DNA of 64,000 nucleotides from Azorinus chamasolen (Eukaryota > Mollusca > Bivalvia > Cardiida > Solecurtidae), in the NCBI GenBank assembly GCA_963576725.1, contig OY755238.1, positions 25,767,334 to 25,831,333 on the forward strand, in the 5' to 3' direction. Position 1 is the stretch's first letter. Every line of letters starts with the position of its first letter. The position numbers and the translations under genes were made by a program. Shown here piece after piece: positions 60,001 to 64,000 of the stretch. The notes below the pieces were generated by a model. That model was not told where the DNA came from and made no database searches. It saw only the letters and a list, made by a program, of their open reading frames with translations.

Positions 60001-62848
60001 CTCTTTGGGGTATATATATTTTTTTTAAACCAAACAATAAAAACAAGAGAGCATTTGTTGAGACGGATGAGTTCTTTGTTGGAAATGCTTTGAATTTGCC
60101 ACTTCAGGTGGCGCTGTATGGAGAAAGAAAATAAAACACCAAAAACACACTTACCCAGTTTGGCTTTGGTCATTGCTTCCTGAATGCTAAGTTTCTGGTT
60201 GTGCTCTAACTGTTCTATTGTGAGCGAGTGACTCTGTACTAGTGCCCCTTTCTTCTGAGCATGTAATTGCTTGCTTTTATCCATGTCTTGTCCTGTAAAC
60301 ACAAATCCATTTTCCTATTTAATACTTATGCATGAATTGATTACTTCGTGAATGAATTATAATGTAACATTCTTAAGGGGAATTTTTGGTTTACACAGAA
60401 ACAGTAGGATCAGGGCCCATGCTTATAAAACTTTTAGTTGAGCTTGTGAACTCAAATATGACCAATCAAAAGCTTGAACATGAACTCAGACTCAACTAAA
60501 AAGCTTTATAAGCATGGACCCAGATCTATATAATTCCAATGGAGCAGATCCTACAGGAACAGTCTGATCTGGGGCTACTCTGTTTGCAGAGGTTTGAAAA
60601 AGGGTTTATATGACGGAAAGGGTTAAATCTTTTAAGATTTCAAGAATATTCATTGAGTTTTAATAGTGGAACATGAAACAAGGGATTTCTTTTCCCATTG
60701 ACAATGTAGAATCTAACAGGAGCTGTGTGATCTAGGTATAATCTGTTTGCAAATGCATAAACATGCTTATGAATAAAGAAAATGGTTAACCCTTTCCCTG
60801 TTTGAGTATTTTTGCAAGAAATAATGACACCATGAATATTCATTATCTGATTTTTTATAATGGAATATTTACACATGAATATTTGGTATTGATAGAAACT
60901 ACATATACAGTCAGATCTATTATTATTTCATAAACAAACAGCAGACCCTGATCAGACGGCTCCTACTGGAGCCATTTAATCTGGGTCTACTGTGTTTGCA
61001 AATGTGTGACTTTCAGCCAACATTAAGCAACCACCTGCCTAAAAGTATCTTAATTCTTCTCTACTAGAATTCTGGTTTAATGGGGTTATACTGTAATGAG
61101 AAACTACTCAAACAGCTTAGATGTTGGTGAAATGCAGTTATCACTGTCGTATACATTTCTGTAAATGCTTCATTGTCTTTTGAAGAGATAGGAAGACTAC
61201 ATACAACATATTCATAAACAGTTTGAATGTTGGAAACCAGTGAACTCCTACAGGAGCCATCTGATCTGGGTCTACTCTGTAAAAGGATTAAAAGGTGTTT
61301 CTATGGAGGAAAGGGTTAAATGTATGGACAATTACTCAGTTTTGTGCGCTCTTGTTCTCGGGTGATCTTGAGGTCAGCCAACCGTTGTCTCTGTTCCTCT
61401 ATCTCTGTATTCAGTCTAAGCTGTGTTCGCGACTCTATTGCACTATTCTGCATTATCTGCAAAAGATATAAATAGCATATAAATAGATATAAATATTACA
61501 CAGAGCAATAGATAAAGGTGCATATTTAAATACTAAAATCATCATTTCTCCACCAGAACATATTTTGTGACCATTATTTAGAATTATCTCAAAGAGATGA
61601 TTGCTAACAGTGGTCACTACACAGGGTATGGTGGAGAAATAAATGAAGCTGAAACTATTCTTGAAAATGTTATGATGTACCCATCTTATCTGGGCTTCTT
61701 AGTAGTGTTTATTAAGAGAGAATTTAAAGATTAACCCTTTCCCTGTTCTATGCTTATTACAAATTTCAATACCCACTGAATATTCATGAACAAAATAGTT
61801 AAAATGAAACATTGAAGGTGGAACATTGTAGCCATTTTAGAAAGCAAAGAAAAAGAATTATTCAAATTCCACTAGCAAACAGAGCAGACCCTGATCAGAT
61901 GGCTCCTCTAGGAGCCATCTGATCTGGGTCTACTCTGTTTGCAAATGCGTGAAAACACGTTTATATGAGGGAAAGGGTTAAAAAGGCAGAGTGATCGACC
62001 ACTTCTTAACCGTTAATTCTCTCACGATGTAGTAAAACAGTGAGTCATAGTGATTTTGACTTGACTAGTTTCAAATTAGATGTTTTCGTGTAAAGTTGTT
62101 TTGAAAATAAAGTTTTTTACAGAAGGAGACTCCATCGTTGGTGATCAGTTATTTAATATCAGTACCTAGTCACTGATATACAGTAGGGAAATACCACTGT
62201 AAGATGATGCCATCAAAGCAAGATATCCATGCCTGGAGATTTTAAAACAACAAAAATGACAGAAAATGAATAGTTATCAATATGTAACCAATATATTTCA
62301 GCAAGCTGTGCCTCATTTTCACCCTGCATTAAGCTGCCACTTGTGTTAACCCTTTCCCTGTTCTATGTTTATTACAAATTATTTCAATACCTACTGAATA
62401 TTCATTAACAAAGTAGTTATAAAGACATATGGAAGGTGTAACATTGCAGACAATTTAGAAAGCAAAGAAACAGACCTATCAAATTCTGTTAGCAAACAGA
62501 GCAGACCCTGATCAGACGGCTCCTCTAGGGTCTACTCTGTTTGCAAATGCGTGAAAACACGTTTATATAAGGGAAAGGGTTAAAGATTAATAATGGTAAA
62601 TATTTGAGAGTTTGTAGTATCAAGTTTTTATTGTAGCTTGCCTGACTGCATTACTATTTGAACATTCCTCACACCTGTGTGGTTATGGGTGTAGAAACTG
62701 ACAGCTTACCTGTAGTTGCTCACTGGAGTGGTAGCCTCTGAAGACAATCTTATGAATTTCATACCCGATCCTCTCAGCTCGCTGCAATAACTGAGAATAG
62801 CTCGTTAGCTTACTCAACTGGTGAGAATTCAGGAGGAACTGTTCAAAA
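56936..62848 (-). CDS. C-terminal part of a charged, probably coiled-coil protein (four exons, 5' partial)
   Basis: Four minus-strand exons join in one frame: 62848-62710, 61456-61336, 60292-60155 and 57096-56936. All three introns have GT-AG ends (donors gtaagc, gtaatt, gtaagt; acceptors ttttgcag, gtttacag, tttcttacag) and matching phases 0, 1 and 1. They give 185 residues plus a stop. A possible strand segment (GYEIHKIVFRGYHSSEQLQ) is followed by about 90 residues rich in Glu, Gln, Arg and Lys, probably helical and coiled-coil, then KLKDLNVDLTAYLTAQQPQ and a proline/glycine tail. I do not recognise the family. A strand-then-long-helix pattern recalls the end of an SPFH/band-7 domain, a weak guess. 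Introns of 1253, 1042 and 3058 bp are packed with hairpin MITEs. The last ten residues and the stop come from a family A MITE. The start codon lies past the right edge. Confidence 0.85.
57342..58142. repeat. Minisatellite-bearing element, ~165-bp units x4
   Basis: Units begin with AAGTCATTTGACCTTGACC near 57414, 57583, 57750 and 57906. On the minus strand the head is TTTATGCCCCCGTTGACGAT, TAGTCAGGGGGCATTATG (a hairpin), then CCGTCCGTCTGTCTGTC. ATGCCCCCGTG at 57373 marks the far end. Overlapping open frames here are a by-product of the repeats. Confidence 0.85.
58229..59337. repeat. Minisatellite-bearing element, 170-bp units x6
   Basis: GATTTCTAAGTTCAAAGGGG recurs at 58281 (variant), 58451, 58621, 58791, 58960 and 59129. 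Units two to four are almost identical, so amplification was recent. Right flank CAGCTGCCCGTCCGCCCAAC. Confidence 0.93.
59409..59629. mobile_element. Family A MITE (intronic)
   Basis: AACCCTTTATTCCATAAATA to AGTATAGGGTTAA; perfect apex CGGCTCCTATAGGAGCCG. Confidence 0.9.
59644..59800. mobile_element. Family A MITE, decayed (intronic)
   Basis: CTTACCCTTTTTCC; GCAAACAGAGAAGACCATGA, TGCTATTACAGGAGCTGTC. Confidence 0.7.
59896..60004. repeat. ~110-bp foldback (intronic)
   Basis: AGAGGGTGATAGAATGTATT with GTCAACCTGAGAATGGTAAT pairs with ATTACTATTTCTAGGGTTGA and AATACATTCTAGCACCCTCT. Loop CGAGGTGCAAGTTGAGG. No second copy in window. Confidence 0.8.
60155..60292 (-). CDS. Exon c of the coiled-coil gene
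   Basis: 138 nt: two bases, 45 codons (QDMDKSKQLHAQKKG through MTKAKL), one base. Acceptor gtttacag, donor gtaagt. The longer open frame on either side runs into intron and is not coding. Confidence 0.87.
60303..60626. mobile_element. Family A MITE with family P nested (intronic)
   Basis: Left end starts 10 bp from exon c. GTAGGATCAG | P | CAGATCTATATAATTCC; core GAGCAGATCCTACAGGAACA; right end GACGGAAAGGGTTAA. Confidence 0.82.
60414..60520. mobile_element. Family P element, short form, CAG duplication
   Basis: GGCCCATGCTTATAAAACT to AAAGCTTTATAAGCATGGACC, 107 bp. CAG at 60411-60413 and 60521-60523. Removing it with one CAG restores AATCAGATCTATA of family A. Confidence 0.88.
60628..60789. 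mobile_element. Family A MITE, left hairpin arm lost (intronic)
   Basis: GTAGAATCTAACAGGAGCTG, TAATCTGTTTGCAAATGCAT, AAAGAAAATGGTTAA; shares TTAA with the next copy. Confidence 0.7.
60786..61008. mobile_element. Family A MITE truncated at right (intronic)
   Basis: TTAACCCTTTCCCTGTTTGA; AAACAGCAGACCCTGATCAG, apex GGCTCCTACTGGAGCC; stops after TTTGCAAATGTG against T3 sequence. Confidence 0.85.
61008..61095. mobile_element. Right half of a T3 MITE (intronic)
   Basis: TGACTTTCAGCCAACATTAA, GCAACCACCTGCCTAAAAGT, ATGGGGTTATACTGTA. Confidence 0.75.
61180..61319. mobile_element. Family A MITE, worn, next to exon b
   Basis: CAGTGAACTCCTACAGGAGC, CATCTGATCTGGGTCTACTC, ATGGAGGAAAGGGTTAA. Confidence 0.75.
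61336..61456 (-). CDS. Exon b of the coiled-coil gene
   Basis: 121 nt: 40 codons (IMQNSAIESRTQLRL through EQERTKL) plus one base. Acceptor tatcttttgcag, donor gtaatt. A family A MITE ends at 61319, only 16 bp beyond the donor boundary. Confidence 0.85.
61507..61700. mobile_element. Family Q hairpin (intronic)
   Basis: GATAAAGGTGCATATTTAAA; ATTTCTCCACCAGAACATAT paired with ACACAGGGTATGGTGGAGAA; apex ATCTCAAAGAGAT; CATCTTATCTGGG. Confidence 0.8.
61731..61981. mobile_element. Family A MITE, full length (intronic)
   Basis: 251 bp. TTAACCCTTTCCCTGTTCTA to ATGAGGGAAAGGGTTAA; arms perfect, apex TGGCTCCTCTAGGAGCCA (compensated change on both sides). Confidence 0.92.
62310..62583. mobile_element. 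T3 remnant carrying a family A MITE with damaged apex
   Basis: TTTTCACCCTGCATTAAGCT and GCCACTTGTG are T3. Family A spans 62346-62583, TTAACCCTTTCCCTGTTCTA to AGGGAAAGGGTTAA, with the right inner arm missing (GACGGCTCCTCTAGGGTCTA). Confidence 0.82.
62710..62848 (-). CDS. Exon a (first in window) of the coiled-coil gene
   Basis: 139 nt: one base completing a codon plus 46 codons (FEQFLLNSHQLSK through SSEQLQ). The acceptor tttctgtctccag ends at 62849 and the donor gtaagc begins at 62709. It ends in phase 0. Confidence 0.82.
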
Positions 62849-62964
62849 CTGGAGACAGAAAAGGGTACTTATTACAAATCAATGCCAAGAAAATGAGATA
62901 AATATCAGAAATTATAGCAATATATGGAATTAACAAGGCTGAATGTGTAAAAATACCAAGTAAA

Positions 62965-63098
62965 GGGCTGATGTCTTTAAATGCAGGTCTAAATCAAAAG
63001 GAAAACTTTCTGCATTATTTCCATCTTGCATTAAGCTACCATCTGCCTTTAAGTCACACAACTGAACTTCTATATTAAGGGTCATTATAAAGAGGTTT
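62965..63098. mobile_element. T4 remnant
   Basis: AAAACTTTCTGCATTATTTC, TCTTGCATTAAGCTACCATC, GGTCATTATAAAGAGG; family A begins in its TTTTAA end. Confidence 0.6.
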
Positions 63099-63542
63099 TA
63101 ATCCTTTCCCTTATATAGACGACTGTTGGCACCTTTGCAAACAGAGCGGACCCAGATAAAGCTATGGTCTGTTTGTTTATGGAATAGTACAGATTTAATT
63201 CTGCAGTTACAATCATGGCCGACAATGCCTTTATTAAAACATCATTACAGTAAAACCTCTCTATAACGGCCACTAAATTACATAAAATATTTTGTGTCAA
63301 AGGCAGGTGGCTGCTTAAAGCAAGGTGAAAGTAAAACAGAACGCTCCTATAGGACAGAACGCTCCTATAGCAGTGTTCTGTTTTACTTTTACCTTGCTTT
63401 AAGCAGCCACCTGTCCTAAATACCAACTAACTAACACAATTTAGTGGCCGTTATAGAGAGGTTTTACTGTATATAAAATAATCTTATCATCATTCATGAT
63501 GTGATTATATCTAACATGAATATTCAGGAGGGAAGGGGTTAA
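63098..63542. mobile_element. Family A MITE with T2 nested
   Basis: TTAATCCTTTCCCTTATATA to GGAGGGAAGGGGTTAA; left arm GCAAACAGAGCGGACCCAGA, then most of the apex lost; T2 at 63246-63471 in the tail. Confidence 0.85.
63246..63471. mobile_element. Family T2 MITE with doubled left apex
   Basis: TACAGTAAAACCTCTCTATA to GAGAGGTTTTACTGTA. CAGAACGCTCCTATAGGA is present twice in tandem (63338 and 63355) before the right arm. Confidence 0.9.
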
Positions 63543-63693
63543 TCTATATGCTAAACAAGTATGTGAATTAGTTTGCTTATACAGCAATGCAACTGCAGAA
63601 GATAAGAATTCCTTTCTGTTGACACATGGTATTCATAACTATGATTGGCAAACTCTATAACTGCCAACTTTAACTGTTTTCAAATAAAAGTAA

Positions 63694-63946
63694 TCAACTT
63701 TTTACTCCATATATACACCTTTCTATGCCTTTGCAAACTGAGTAGACCCAGATCAGACAGTTCCTATAGGAGCAGTATGATCAGGGTCTGCCCTGATTGC
63801 ACTGATTGCTTATGATATAATATAGATGACTCTACAGCTTCTACCATTGCAAAATCTCTGTGTTGATGTACACTAATAAAAAATATCTAATTAATATTCA
63901 TGATATCTTAATTTCTTACATGAATATTCATGCAGTAAAGGGTTAA
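63694..63946. mobile_element. Family A MITE
   Basis: TCAACTTTTTACTCCATATA to ATGCAGTAAAGGGTTAA; CAAACTGAGTAGACCCAGAT, apex CAGTTCCTATAGGAGCAG; tail TACATGAATATTCATGCAGT. Confidence 0.87.
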
Positions 63947-63956
63947 ATAACGTATA

Positions 63957-64000
63957 TACAGTAGAACCCCTCTAAAGCAAACACTTAATAAACAGGTGGT
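63957..64000. mobile_element. T-family MITE, cut by window edge
   Basis: TACAGTAGAACCCCTCTAAA followed by AATAAACAGGTGGT; only the left end is visible. Confidence 0.75.

Noticed and set aside
59886..60302. 138-codon frame taken as one exon
   Set aside because: Only 60155-60292 is supported by splice sites and phase; the rest is intron and foldback sequence.

Overview
This is non-coding-dominated animal DNA. It has AT-rich intergenic sequence, GT-AG introns, a tRNA-derived SINE, LINE and Penelope-like remnants, and minisatellite-bearing elements of a type I associate with molluscs (~160-170 bp units next to GCCCCCG and GTCCGTCCG-type heads). My best inference is a bivalve mollusc, probably a clam-like heterodont. 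I cannot confirm the species from sequence alone.

Only two host genes are supported. (1) A single-exon, minus-strand gene for a secreted leucine-rich-repeat protein (coding 15993 to 14854). (2) The last four exons of a minus-strand gene for an Arg/Glu/Gln-rich, probably coiled-coil protein (62848 to 56936); its 5' part lies beyond the right edge. Both genes end in a family A foldback element. For gene 1 the stop codon lies inside the TTAA target site. For gene 2 the last ten residues, the stop codon and the downstream sequence are MITE-derived.

The rest is largely palindromic (foldback) MITEs of about 200-250 bp, often nested. Working names used here: TTAA-flanked families A (ends CCCTTTCCC, arms CAAACAG..GACCC.GATCAGACGG), A2 (a relative of A), B (ends CCCATTCCC, arms ending GCAAATGCTCC), C (ends CCCTTTCGCTGCCA, apex GCCGAGTTACTCGGC), D (ends CCCTTCGCTTGCT, apex GCTCCTGCAGGAGC), E (ends CCCTTACC, C-type apex) and two single-copy relatives. 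TA-flanked families T1-T4 (ends CAGTAAAACC plus CGACCACC, CTATAACGGCC, CTAAACCGG or CTTAAGCGG), T5, T6 and T7. CWG-flanked family P (ends GGNCCATGCTTATAAA). Hairpin family Q (CTCCACCAAACCCTATGTTG). The TTAA site and CCC ends fit piggyBac-type mobilisation, TA and CAG ends fit Tc1/mariner-pogo (Tigger) type, and CWG fits PIF/Harbinger; no transposase is present in the window.

Layout: 0-14.4 kb dense MITEs and a 125-bp tandem repeat; 14.8-16.0 kb LRR gene; 16.6-30.5 kb MITEs, a 160-bp array, a SINE; 30.6-38.4 kb two Penelope-like remnants flanking a 1.86-kb palindrome with a nested LINE end; 38.4-56.5 kb MITEs including a 46-bp satellite grown from one hairpin arm (43.5-44.25 kb); 56.6-62.9 kb the coiled-coil gene with hairpin-loaded introns; then MITEs to the edge.

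The most unusual general signal is that families with different ends and different target sites share the same apex, GCTCC-NN-GGAGC, and several share whole internal hairpins. The hairpin core looks like an exchangeable module.
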